A DNA stretch of 64,000 bases, taken from NCBI GenBank assembly GCA_022769665.1, contig JALEIR010000010.1:62001-126000 (forward strand). Reading direction: 5' to 3'. This DNA is from Lachnospiraceae bacterium. GTDB lineage: Bacteria > Bacillota > Clostridia > Lachnospirales > Lachnospiraceae. This document shows, piece by piece, positions 1 through 9,377 of the stretch (within the stretch, counting starts at the first letter, position 1; every line of letters begins with the position of its first letter). Below the pieces are notes generated by a model that had not been told where the DNA came from, searched no databases, and saw only the letters and a list, made by a program, of their open reading frames with translations. The position numbers and the translations under genes were made by a program.

Positions 1-2
1 TT

Positions 3-422
3 CCCCGTATCATCATCAACAAGGCCAATATTCTGCGCATGATGAAGATGGTGGACAACCCACACAACGGCGTTACCTTCTGCTCCGGCTCCTACGGGAC
101 TAACCTGGAGAATGATCTGCCCGATATGATTCGTTCCCTGAAGGGCAGAATACATTTCGCACATGTGCGCAACCTGAAATTCAATTCTCCCACCGATTTT
201 GAGGAATCCGCACACCTTTCCAGCGACGGAACCTTTGACATGTACGAAATCATGCTGGCTCTCTACGACATCGGTTTCGACGGCCCCATCCGTCCCGACC
301 ACGGACGCATGATTTGGGACGAAGTAGCTATGCCCGGCTACGGTCTTTATGACAGAGCTTTGGGCGCAACTTATTTAAACGGACTTTGGGAAGCCATTGA
401 AAAGCAACATAAAAAGGCATAA
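3..422 (+). CDS. uxuA: mannonate dehydratase, C-terminal part (5' end outside window)
   Basis: Open frame from the window edge; PHNGVTFCSGSYGTNLENDL...HFAHVRNLK...DGPIRPDHGRMIWDE resembles the UxuA C-terminus. Confidence 0.93.
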   Translation, partial: PRIIINKANILRMMKMVDNPHNGVTFCSGSYGTNLENDLPDMIRSLKGRIHFAHVRNLKFNSPTDFEESAHLSSDGTFDMYEIMLALYDIGFDGPIRPDHGRMIWDEVAMPGYGLYDRALGATYLNGLWEAIEKQHKKA

Positions 423-574
423 TTTTCCGATTTTTATTTCATACTATTTTACAGCATTTCCTGCAATACCATAACAGCAGACTCTGTGGAATATGCATAT
501 TCATACCCGCTGTCCTTGTCCGGCGCGGCATAGGGACAGCATCAAAAGAAAGCCGCGCAGAAACGAGGCATATC

Positions 575-2191
575 ATGAAACTGACAAGAGCAGGACTGGA
601 AGCAGACCGTGCAGCCTTTGAAGCCGCAGGCTACTCTCTCCCCACCTTCGACTACGAAGCAGTAAAGAAAAATACTTATGAGAATCCTATCTGGATTCAC
701 TTCGGCGCAGGCAATATTTTCCGTGCCTTTCAGGCAAATGTGGTTCAGAATCTCTTAAACCGCGGCGTCCTGAATACCGGACTCATTGCCGCCGAAGGTT
801 ATGACTACGAGATTATCGAAAAGAGCAACCGTCCTCACGACAATCTGACCATTCTGGCTACATTAAAGGCCGATAACACTGTGGAAAAGACTGTGGTGGG
901 CAGTATTATGGAATCTCTTATATTAGACAGTAAAAATCAGGCGGAGTACTCCAGGCTGAAAGAAATCTTTGCAAAACCTTCTCTGCAGATGGCCAGCTTC
1001 ACCATTACCGAAAAGGGCTATGCCGTCACTGATGCAAAGGGAAATGTTCTCCCCGCCATCGCCGCAGACTTTGAAAAGGGACCGGAATCCCCTGACAGTT
1101 ATCTCGGCAAGGTTGTTTCCCTTTTGTATTACAGATTTACCTGCGGTAAGCTTCCCATCGCCATGGTCAGCATGGACAACTGCTCCCACAACGGCGACAA
1201 GCTCTACGCAGCAGTAATTGCATTTGCTAAGGCTTGGTGCGAAAAGGGTCTGGCAGACAAGGACTTCCTTGCTTATGTGGAAGACAAGTCCCTTGTTTCC
1301 TTCCCCTGGTCCATGATTGATAAAATTACTCCCAGACCGGATACAAAAGTGGAAGCAATGCTGGCGACTGATGGTATTGAGGAGCTTGACCCTGTTGTTA
1401 CCTCCAAGAACACCTACATCGCTCCCTTCGTCAATGCGGAGGAATGCGAATATCTGGTTATCGAGGATTCCTTCCCCAACGGAAAGCCTGCACTGGACAA
1501 GGGCGGCATCATCTTCACGGACCGCGAAACCGTGGACAAGGTAGAAAAAATGAAAGTATGTACCTGCTTAAATCCTCTGCATACTACTCTGGCAATTTAC
1601 GGCTGTCTGTTGGGCTATACTCTGATTTCCGAGGAAATGAAGAATCCTTTGTTAAAGAAAATGGTAGAAACCATCGGTTATGTGGAAGGTCTGCCTGTTG
1701 TCGTCAATCCCGGTATCCTTGATCCAAAGGAATTTATCGACCAGGTGGTAAATGTCCGCATTCCCAATCCCTTTATGCCTGACACTCCTCAACGGATTGC
1801 TACCGATACCTCCCAGAAGCTTGCTATCCGTTTTGGCGAGACTATCAAGGCATATCAGAAAAATCCCGCTTTGAACGTAACGGACTTAAAGCTGATTCCT
1901 CTGGTATTCGCCGGTTGGCTGAGATATCTGATGGCTGTGGATGATAATGGCAATGCCTTCACTCCCAGCGCAGATCCTCTATTGGAAGCTGCAAGCGCTT
2001 ATGTAAAGGACTATGAGCTGTCTGATGCTCCCAAGGATTTGAGTAAACTGGACAAGTTGCTCTCCAACGAGAAGGTCTTCGGTGTTGATTTGGTTTCCAT
2101 CGGTATGGCCGGCACCGTGAAAAATTACTTTGCCGAACTTTCCGGTGGCATAGGTGCCGTGGAAGCAACCCTCCGGAAATATGTAAAATAA
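575..2191 (+). CDS. uxuB: mannitol dehydrogenase family protein, likely fructuronate reductase / D-mannonate oxidoreductase
   Basis: 538 aa; IHFGAGNIFRAFQANVVQNLLN N-terminus typical of the family; directly downstream of uxuA. Confidence 0.85.
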   Translation: MKLTRAGLEADRAAFEAAGYSLPTFDYEAVKKNTYENPIWIHFGAGNIFRAFQANVVQNLLNRGVLNTGLIAAEGYDYEIIEKSNRPHDNLTILATLKADNTVEKTVVGSIMESLILDSKNQAEYSRLKEIFAKPSLQMASFTITEKGYAVTDAKGNVLPAIAADFEKGPESPDSYLGKVVSLLYYRFTCGKLPIAMVSMDNCSHNGDKLYAAVIAFAKAWCEKGLADKDFLAYVEDKSLVSFPWSMIDKITPRPDTKVEAMLATDGIEELDPVVTSKNTYIAPFVNAEECEYLVIEDSFPNGKPALDKGGIIFTDRETVDKVEKMKVCTCLNPLHTTLAIYGCLLGYTLISEEMKNPLLKKMVETIGYVEGLPVVVNPGILDPKEFIDQVVNVRIPNPFMPDTPQRIATDTSQKLAIRFGETIKAYQKNPALNVTDLKLIPLVFAGWLRYLMAVDDNGNAFTPSADPLLEAASAYVKDYELSDAPKDLSKLDKLLSNEKVFGVDLVSIGMAGTVKNYFAELSGGIGAVEATLRKYVK

Positions 2192-2201
2192 TGCAAACAA
2201 A

Positions 2202-2250
2202 GGAACTATTGCCCCGGGATTTTTCTCAGGGTAATAGTTCCTTCTTATTT
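2202..2250 (+). terminator. intrinsic terminator after the uxuB-like gene
   Basis: GGAACTATTgCCC...GGGtAATAGTTCC stem followed by TTCTTATTT. Confidence 0.8.
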
Positions 2251-2415
2251 CTCTAAATTTATATTGCACACTAATAAAATTTTGAAAATGCTCTGCAATC
2301 CATATCTGTATCCATCGCAAAGCTATTCCTTTTTCATTAACAATTCCGGCAAGCATGCCATAAAACATCTGAGACCATAGATTACTGTCGGCAACTATCT
2401 ATTGTTTGCCATGCT

Positions 2416-2850
2416 TTATATATTCTTTTTGAAACAAATAATCCGATTTGCTTCCTCAAATCCCATAGCCATATGAAATTTAAAACTATCAATATTGTCC
2501 AATGCACAGTCACTGGCAAATTCAGAACACTTCTTTTCTTTTGCCCATTTCTCGCACTCCTGAAGCAGTTCTTTTGCATATCCGTTATGTCTATATGTTT
2601 CAACAACAAATATGCCTTCTAAATAACCGACAGGAGAAGTTTCAGTACCTTCAACATAATCTGTTCTAATCTGACATTGTGCAAATCCTACTGCCGTATT
2701 ATCCACATACTTAATAAAGCAAACCGCTTTGTCACTTTGGATAAGGTTCTCAAACTCTTTTTCTAAATCCAGTACTGTGTGATCGTTCCACATTTGGATT
2801 GCTAACTCAGCTAATATCCTTGCATCGCTTTTTACCGCAGATTTTATCAT
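2416..2850 (-). CDS. GNAT acetyltransferase, aminoglycoside 6'-N-acetyltransferase (AAC(6')-I)-like
   Basis: 144 aa; DYVEGTETSPVGYLEGIFV...YR..GYAKELL...EKWAKEKKCSEFASDCALDN...FKFHMAMGFEEANRIICFKKNI resembles AAC(6')-I enzymes. Confidence 0.75.
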   Translation of the reverse strand: MIKSAVKSDARILAELAIQMWNDHTVLDLEKEFENLIQSDKAVCFIKYVDNTAVGFAQCQIRTDYVEGTETSPVGYLEGIFVVETYRHNGYAKELLQECEKWAKEKKCSEFASDCALDNIDSFKFHMAMGFEEANRIICFKKNI

Positions 2851-2906
2851 ATCATTATCCTCGCCAAATTCTAATTCTATGGTTCTTTGTGTAATACCAT
2901 GCCTGT

Positions 2907-3290
2907 TTTACCCCAAAATTTCAAATTACTTTGATTCTTGGGGTAATTTTGTGCCGGATTTACCCCAAAATTTCAACCTTTCTTGATTCTTAGGGTAATT
3001 TTGTGCCGGATTTACCCCAAAATTTCAACCTTCCTTGATTCTTGGGGTAATCTGGTGCCGGATTTACCCCAAAATTTCAAATTACTTTGATTCTTGGGGT
3101 AATTTTGTGCCGTATTTACCCCAAAATTTCAAATTACTTTGATTCTTGGGGTAATCTGGTGCCGTATTTACCCCAAAATTTCAACCTTCCTTGATTCTTA
3201 GGGTAATTTTGTGCCGTATTTACCCCAAAATTTCAAATTACTTTGATTCTTGGGGTATTTTGGTGCCGGATTTACCTGGGAAATTCAAAG
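2907..3290. repeat. 52-bp tandem repeat array: 7 full copies plus a degenerate 8th, each with a TTACCCCAA...TTGGGGTAA inverted repeat
   Basis: TTTACCCC starts at 2907, 2959, 3011, 3063, 3115, 3167, 3219, and degenerate TTTACCTGGG at 3271; exact 52-bp period. Confidence 0.97.
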
Positions 3291-3468
3291 TTTTCTATAT
3301 CTTTCACCCATCCATATCCCCTTATTCAACGGGAACACAATTCCGCAAAAGAAGAAATACATTTAACGGAAATTCAAGTATTTTTCCTTTCTTTCATATA
3401 CCCTAAAGCAGAATCTCCGCCAGATTCATTCCAATCCGGCGGAGATTTCATTCAAATCAATATTGATT

Positions 3469-5562
3469 TTATTTTGTCAAAAGCATCATAATCTCGTTGC
3501 TTCTTGCCACAAACTTCGTCATGGCTTCAGGAGCTAAAGGTGCATGCTGGAGCTTTGCCAGGTCGTAAAGCTGTTCACAAATCATCTCCACGTTCTCACC
3601 GTCCTTATGCTCGATGACATACTGTACCAAAGGATGATTAGCATTCAGAATCAGAGTTTCGCCCTCTCCTCCGAAGGCCCCCATATCCATACCGGGCATG
3701 GAGTACATCTTCATCATATCCTGCATACGTCTCGTCTCCTCGGACAGCGTTATCATGGAGGATATCTTCTTGTTCTTCAGCTTATCCACCTTAATGGTAA
3801 TCTTATCATTCTTCAGTGCCTTCTTCATGACTTCGGCAATGGTCTTGGCCTGCTCCTCAAACTCCTCCTGTGCCTTCTTGGAGGTCTTTGCTTTCATGGC
3901 ATCCGTCACATCTGCATCAATTCTCTGGAACTTGATACCCTCGTTCTTAGACTCCAACTGGGAGATGAATGGCTGGTCGATATTGTGGTTCAGGATGACA
4001 GCGTCCATCTTTGCTGCCTTGAACATATTAATGTACTGGCTCTGTTGCTGTTCATCGGTGACATAATAAACAGTCTTTTCCTTCTTCTCTTCACCGTCTT
4101 CTGCTTCGCCATCTGTACCGGCAGGATTTTCCTCTGCTTTGTCTTCCTTGACAACCTCAGCTTCAACCTTCTCGCCGTTCTCGTCTACCGCATTTCCGGC
4201 TTCCTCCTCGGTATCAATAGGCTTTGTCTCAAGGCACTCAGGTAGGGTCAGATACTTTCCGTCCAGGTTCTTGAACAGAATGTAATCATTCATCTTTTCG
4301 CAGAATTTGTCATCCTTCAGGCAGCCAAACTTGATGAAGGGACTGATGTCATCCCAGTACTTTTCGTACTCCTCCTTTTCGGTCTTGCACATACCGGACA
4401 GTTTGTCTGCTACCTTCTTGGTAATATACTCGGAAATCTTCTTTACAAAGCCGTCATTCTGCAATGCGCTTCTGGAAACATTCAGAGGCAGGTCGGGACA
4501 GTCGATAACACCCTTTAACAGCATCAAAAACTCAGGAATCACCTCTTTGATATTGTCAGCAATGAATACCTGGTTGTTGTATAATTTGATGGTTCCCTCG
4601 ATGGATTCGTACTCCATGTTAATCTTGGGGAAGTACAGAATACCCTTTAAGTTGAAAGGATAATCCATATTCAGATGAATCCAGAACAAAGGCTCCTTGT
4701 AGTCCTGGAATACCTTGCGGTAAAACTCCAGATACTCCTCCCTTGTACACTCATTGGGATGCTTTGTCCAAAGAGGTGTTGTCTCATTCATCAGTTCAGG
4801 GCGCTTCTGAATCTTCAGTTTTTCCTCACCCTCGGTTGTTCCATCCTCCTTCACGGTAGGATGAATCTCCTCCAAAACCACATCTCCCTCTTTCAGTTCA
4901 TCCGGCTTGATGATCTGAGTTTCCTTAGTATCTGCCTTGGAGAGATAAATTTCCGTAGGCATGAAGGAACAATATTTCTTGATTACTTCACGGGCTTTGT
5001 ACTCGTTACAGAACTCCAGGCAATCCTCATTCAGGAAAAGGGTAATCGTTGTACCGACCTCTTTCTTGTCGCCTTCCTCCATGGAGAATTCCGTTCCGCC
5101 GTCGCACTCCCAATGTACAGGCTTTGCATCAGCTTTGTAAGACAAAGTATCAATATGCACCTCGTCCGCAACCATAAATGCAGAATAAAAGCCCAGTCCG
5201 AAGTGACCGATAATCTGGTCTGCATTACTCTTGTCTTTGTACTTCTCAATAAAGTCAGTTGCACCGGAGAAAGCAATCTGATTGATATACTCCTCCACCT
5301 CATCGGCAGTCATTCCCAGACCGTTATCTGTAAATGTCAGTGTTTTCTTCTCCGGATTTACAATGACATCCACTCTTGCCTTATAATTCTCCGGAAGTGT
5401 GTATTCTCCCATCATATCCAGCTTTTTCAACTTAGTGACTGCATCACAACCGTTGGAAATCAGCTCACGATAAAAAATATCGTGGTCGGAATACAACCAT
5501 TTCTTGATAATGGGAAAAATATTTTCGCTGTTAATTGATAAGCTTCCGCTCTTTGTTGCCAT
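3469..5562 (-). CDS. htpG: molecular chaperone HtpG (Hsp90)
   Basis: MATKSGSLSINSENIFPIIKKWLYSDHDIFYRELISNGCDA...; start chosen at MATK with AAAGGG upstream rather than the longer ORF start. Confidence 0.95.
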   Translation of the reverse strand: MATKSGSLSINSENIFPIIKKWLYSDHDIFYRELISNGCDAVTKLKKLDMMGEYTLPENYKARVDVIVNPEKKTLTFTDNGLGMTADEVEEYINQIAFSGATDFIEKYKDKSNADQIIGHFGLGFYSAFMVADEVHIDTLSYKADAKPVHWECDGGTEFSMEEGDKKEVGTTITLFLNEDCLEFCNEYKAREVIKKYCSFMPTEIYLSKADTKETQIIKPDELKEGDVVLEEIHPTVKEDGTTEGEEKLKIQKRPELMNETTPLWTKHPNECTREEYLEFYRKVFQDYKEPLFWIHLNMDYPFNLKGILYFPKINMEYESIEGTIKLYNNQVFIADNIKEVIPEFLMLLKGVIDCPDLPLNVSRSALQNDGFVKKISEYITKKVADKLSGMCKTEKEEYEKYWDDISPFIKFGCLKDDKFCEKMNDYILFKNLDGKYLTLPECLETKPIDTEEEAGNAVDENGEKVEAEVVKEDKAEENPAGTDGEAEDGEEKKEKTVYYVTDEQQQSQYINMFKAAKMDAVILNHNIDQPFISQLESKNEGIKFQRIDADVTDAMKAKTSKKAQEEFEEQAKTIAEVMKKALKNDKITIKVDKLKNKKISSMITLSEETRRMQDMMKMYSMPGMDMGAFGGEGETLILNANHPLVQYVIEHKDGENVEMICEQLYDLAKLQHAPLAPEAMTKFVARSNEIMMLLTK

Positions 5563-5660
5563 TTTACAACATCCCTTTCTTCTTTCTTTTTTTCGATAGA
5601 TGATAATGTCACCCGTTAAATAAGAGTTTAAATCTGCCCTTTCCAAAAGTCAACATAAAA

Positions 5661-5687
5661 TTAGCACTCATTTAAAATGAGTGCTAA
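5661..5687 (-). promoter_or_regulatory. CIRCE operator (HrcA binding site) upstream of htpG
   Basis: TTAGCACTC-ATTTAAAAT-GAGTGCTAA, perfect 9-9-9 inverted repeat. Confidence 0.95.
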
Positions 5688-5758
5688 CAAATCCTCTGAA
5701 ATGCCTATAAAATGGGCATTTCCCTATTTCTAAAATTTTTCTAAAGCACCGTTCAGCC

Positions 5759-6892
5759 CTAGAAATCTTCCGGGAAATACTTGGAATAGATTTCAAAAAA
5801 AGTCGTGGTGTTCACCTGCTCGTCATGAATCAATGTAATTCCATCCCAGAGTTTTGTATTCAGCTGCCGGACCAGCTTATCGGCAAAAGCATTATACTCC
5901 TCTCCGAACACCTCTCTGCGTCTTTCTTCCACAATTTCCAATTTGCTCAATTCCGTCTGTTCTCTGTCAAAGGTGCTGATACATTTAATTATGTGATAAC
6001 CTGTTTCCGTCTCGATAACAGGACTGATTTCATTTGTCTCCAGGGAAAAAGCTGTATCTTCAAAAACTTTGTCCATCTCCCCTTTTCCGAAGGACAATGT
6101 AATCTCGGCATCTTCACTGTACTTGGAAGCAAGCTCCAGAAAATCCTTTTCTTCCGCCACCGCCATATTTCGAATTTCACACGCCTTCTCATAGACGGAT
6201 TGCTTTACATCCTCTGTATAAGCTATCCTGGTACCGCTGCCGTCCGTGGTCCAAGTGCGCAATAAAATATGCTGGATTGTTATGGTTCTGGCTTCGTCAT
6301 CACTGATTTCCGGATTAATATCCCGGATGATATACTGATATATCTTATTGGCCAATGCATACTCGGAATAAAGCTGTTCAATCACACTCTCATCCACACC
6401 CATCATCTGAATCTCTGTTTCGTTCAAAGAGGCAAAGTATTCCGCCGCAGCCTGCTTGACAAGTTGTGTTTCCTCCTCATCCAATTCCACATCTTTGCTT
6501 TTTGCCAAAAGACACATGGTCTTAACCTGTGCGATCCTTGCCAGAACCGTTTCCTTCACATTGTCCTCCAGAGTCATGTCGTCCTTGGCCACATTCCAAA
6601 CCTCAATCCCGTACACACTCTCGTATCGGTTTTGAGTCGTAGTCAGATAGACCATCAGTTCAGGAACCGTACACTTTGCATCTCCGATACGAAACACCTC
6701 GTCTTTACCGAATCCGGTGGTAAATACGACTCTGGTTCCGTCCGTTCCGCAGGCGGATAAGCTACACGTTACGCAGACCAGGCACATACAAAGCACAATA
6801 AAGCAGCTTATATACCTTCCCGGTCGGCATCTTTTGTATATCTGTGATTTTCTGTTCATTTTTTCTTTTACACAATTTTTATTCACATTCAT
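5759..6892 (-). CDS. PpiC-type peptidyl-prolyl cis-trans isomerase lipoprotein
   Basis: Signal/lipobox-like LVCVTCSLSACG; parvulin-like ITIQHILLRT...VIETETGYHIIKCIS; start ambiguous (6931 possible). Confidence 0.8.
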   Translation of the reverse strand: MNVNKNCVKEKMNRKSQIYKRCRPGRYISCFIVLCMCLVCVTCSLSACGTDGTRVVFTTGFGKDEVFRIGDAKCTVPELMVYLTTTQNRYESVYGIEVWNVAKDDMTLEDNVKETVLARIAQVKTMCLLAKSKDVELDEEETQLVKQAAAEYFASLNETEIQMMGVDESVIEQLYSEYALANKIYQYIIRDINPEISDDEARTITIQHILLRTWTTDGSGTRIAYTEDVKQSVYEKACEIRNMAVAEEKDFLELASKYSEDAEITLSFGKGEMDKVFEDTAFSLETNEISPVIETETGYHIIKCISTFDREQTELSKLEIVEERRREVFGEEYNAFADKLVRQLNTKLWDGITLIHDEQVNTTTFFEIYSKYFPEDF

Positions 6893-6934
6893 TCTTTTAA
6901 TATACAGCCCTTTTCCCCTCCTGTCAAACACCCA

Positions 6935-6970
6935 AAAATGCCCAGACTCATTTTAGAGTTTGGGCATTTA
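6935..6970 (-). terminator. terminator downstream of ilvE
   Basis: minus strand AAATGCCCAAACTC-taaaat-GAGTCTGGGCATTTTT. Confidence 0.8.
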
Positions 6971-7008
6971 TCCTGAATATACCGGATTTACATACAAATG
7001 AATTGTGA

Positions 7009-8034
7009 TTACTGAATCACATGAATCCATCCCTTGGGAGCTTCAATTCTACCCATCTGAATTCCGGTCAATGTCTCATATAACTTCTTCGTGGTAGGTC
7101 CCATCTCCGTCATGCCGCTGGGCAGACAGATTTCCGTACCGTGATCCACAATTTTCCCGACGGGAGAGATAACTGCGGCGGTTCCGCAAAGTCCGCATTC
7201 CGCGAAATCCTTTACCTCGTCCATGAATACTTCTCTCTCTTCAACCTCCAGTCCCAGATACTCCTTCGCCACATAGACAAGGGAGCGACGTGTGATGGAA
7301 GGAAGAATGCTGTCAGACTTAGGCGTTACAACCTTACCGTCCTTGGTGACAAACAGGAAGTTTGCTCCGCCCGTCTCCTCCACCTTTGTACGTGTTCCGG
7401 GATCCAGATACATATTCTCGTCAAAGCCTTCCTTATGCGCAGTAACGATAGCATGCAGACTCATGGCATAGTTCAAACCGGCCTTGATGTTGCCCGTTCC
7501 GTGCGGTGCCGCACGGTCAAAGTCACTGACTCTGATTGTCAAAGGCTTTACGCCACCCTTAAAGTAAGGTCCTACGGGTGTACAGAAAATTCTGAACTGA
7601 TATTCATCGGCAGGCTTTACACCGATGACAGGATTGGTGCCAAACATATAGGGACGCAGATACAGCGTGGCGCCGCTGCCGTAAGGCGGTACAAAAGCCG
7701 CATTGGCAGCTACAACCTTCGTAACTGCATCTATGAAGCGCTCCTTGGGGAAAACAGGCATCTCCAGTCTTGCCGCTGAAGATTCCATTCGTTCTGCATT
7801 CAAATCGGGGCGGAAGGTAACGATATGTCCGTCCTCCGTGGTATAAGCCTTCAGGCCTTCAAATACTGTCTGTGCATACTGCAGGACACCGGCACATTCA
7901 TTCAGAACGATATTTGCATCTTCTGTCAGGATACCCTCATCCCATGCGCCGCCTTTAAAATTGGACACGTATCTGAAATCTGTCTGAACGTATCCGAAAC
8001 CAAGATTACTCCAATCAATATTTTTCTTCTCCAT
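7009..8034 (-). CDS. ilvE: branched-chain amino acid aminotransferase
   Basis: 341 aa; VLQYAQTVFEGLKAYTTEDG...RFRPDLNAERM-like, KVEETGGANFLFV, class IV aminotransferase. Confidence 0.93.
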   Translation of the reverse strand: MEKKNIDWSNLGFGYVQTDFRYVSNFKGGAWDEGILTEDANIVLNECAGVLQYAQTVFEGLKAYTTEDGHIVTFRPDLNAERMESSAARLEMPVFPKERFIDAVTKVVAANAAFVPPYGSGATLYLRPYMFGTNPVIGVKPADEYQFRIFCTPVGPYFKGGVKPLTIRVSDFDRAAPHGTGNIKAGLNYAMSLHAIVTAHKEGFDENMYLDPGTRTKVEETGGANFLFVTKDGKVVTPKSDSILPSITRRSLVYVAKEYLGLEVEEREVFMDEVKDFAECGLCGTAAVISPVGKIVDHGTEICLPSGMTEMGPTTKKLYETLTGIQMGRIEAPKGWIHVIQ

Positions 8035-8076
8035 TGGTCTGCCTTCTTTCCTCGGATAAATATTTTGTTGGTAATC

Positions 8077-8105
8077 ATTATTATACTTTTGCGGGCAAAA
8101 GTCAA
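8077..8105 (-). promoter_or_regulatory. putative ilvE promoter containing an 18-bp palindrome
   Basis: minus TTGACT (8105-8100) with AATAAT at 17 bp or TATAAT at 14 bp; palindrome ACTTTTGC-GG-GCAAAAGT at 8085-8102. Confidence 0.55.
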
Positions 8106-8141
8106 TACGCTTTTCCCATTTAAATCGTCAAAGCATAAAAT

Positions 8142-8633
8142 CTACTTCTTTCGCTGGTATTTCAAAAAGGTATATGCAATGTCAAAGTAAGTCTGCTCGT
8201 CGCTGTCCGCCGTTATCTCCCATTCCGGATCATTGTCCAGATTAGGAAAATAGGTGTCCGCTTCATATTTATGGTCAATTTTTGTCACATGTGCCACATC
8301 ACAGTAGGGCAGCATCTGCCTGTAGATACTCTCACCGCCGATAATGTAGACATCCTCGGTGTCAAACTTCTTCAATTCCTCCAGAAGCTCCTCCACCGAA
8401 TGAACCACCGTAGCATCCTTCACCTCGTAATTTTTATCTCTGGAAAGAATGATGTTCGTCCTGTTTTTCAGAGGCTGTCCCTGGGGAAAGGTCTGCAGGG
8501 TCTTCCGCCCCAACACCACTACCTTTCCCGTGGTCTCCTCCCTGAAATGCTTTTGGTCATTGGGAATGCTGACAAGAAGCTTGTCCTTATTTCCGATTGC
8601 CCAATTCTCGTCTGCCGCTACAATGATATTCAT
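8142..8633 (-). CDS. folA: dihydrofolate reductase
   Basis: MNIIVAADENWAIGNKDKLLVSIPNDQKHFREETTGKVVVLGRKT. Confidence 0.95.
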   Translation of the reverse strand: MNIIVAADENWAIGNKDKLLVSIPNDQKHFREETTGKVVVLGRKTLQTFPQGQPLKNRTNIILSRDKNYEVKDATVVHSVEELLEELKKFDTEDVYIIGGESIYRQMLPYCDVAHVTKIDHKYEADTYFPNLDNDPEWEITADSDEQTYFDIAYTFLKYQRKK

Positions 8634-8646
8634 CTTATCTTAATCC

Positions 8647-9324
8647 TCACATATCCTTTTTGGGCTTTCTTCCACAGCATTTTGCCTCTGTGCAGAAGCC
8701 GGCCACTTCACATTTCGGTACAAAATAGGTATCTGTCAGATACTTCCATTCCTCCGAATACGCACTCAGTGCATTCACCATATCATTCATCAGCTTTCTG
8801 TATTCCCAGTAAGCTCTGGTACACATTCTCTGATGAGCCATATCAATGAGATTACGCAGATTTGTGCGAAATACCACCTTCGTCTCCATCCCCAGGGGAA
8901 GCAACATGCCGATATCCTCCCTGGGAAGTTCCATTGCTTCCAGCTTTTGCATTGCAGTCAGTATTTCATCCATGGCATGCCTGTAAATTGTCTCTGCTTC
9001 CCGATTGTCCGCAATTTTGGGCGGAGTGACAAAAGGAAAGCCCTTCTGATAATTGATATATCTGGTAGATGCCTGCAATCTGGTAGGGCTGCCGCCGATA
9101 TGTGTATAAAATTCCCTGATTACTCTGGCTGAATAACCGTCAAGAATCATATATACCTGAGGATATTCCCAGGTTCTTCCATGTCCGGATGCCAGACAAT
9201 CCATTCCTCTCTTATAGTTTTTCTCTTCATTAGTAATATCTGCCCCCCAACAGACACCTGCCTCTCTTCCAATCAAACTGATTGGATCGGAGGTCGTCTC
9301 ACTCTGAATGATTATTTTACCCAT
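8647..9324 (-). CDS. thyX: FAD-dependent thymidylate synthase
   Basis: REFYTHIGGSPTRLQASTRYINYQ ThyX-type motif; start at MGKIIIQS with AGAGGA RBS. Confidence 0.9.
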   Translation of the reverse strand: MGKIIIQSETTSDPISLIGREAGVCWGADITNEEKNYKRGMDCLASGHGRTWEYPQVYMILDGYSARVIREFYTHIGGSPTRLQASTRYINYQKGFPFVTPPKIADNREAETIYRHAMDEILTAMQKLEAMELPREDIGMLLPLGMETKVVFRTNLRNLIDMAHQRMCTRAYWEYRKLMNDMVNALSAYSEEWKYLTDTYFVPKCEVAGFCTEAKCCGRKPKKDM

Positions 9325-9377
9325 ATTTCCTCTCATTCTGCCGTTAATAACGGCTCTCATATCTACTGTTCTGTCAA

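Noticed and set aside
1444-1722. Short alternative-frame ORFs inside uxuB
   Set aside because: Overlap a clear coding frame with no independent evidence.
2907-3290. CRISPR array at the 52-bp repeats
   Set aside because: No unique spacers; the whole 52-bp unit repeats in tandem and no cas genes are present in the window.
3191-3491. Plus-strand ORFs through the repeat array (3191-3406, 3243-3491)
   Set aside because: Period not divisible by 3, no RBS, low-complexity translation; chance frames.
4675-5538. 287-aa plus-strand ORF antisense to htpG
   Set aside because: Antisense shadow of htpG; no supporting signals.
5699-5723. Terminator after the PpiC gene (AAATGCC...GGCATTT)
   Set aside because: Stem is short and lacks a T-run on the minus strand; insufficient support.
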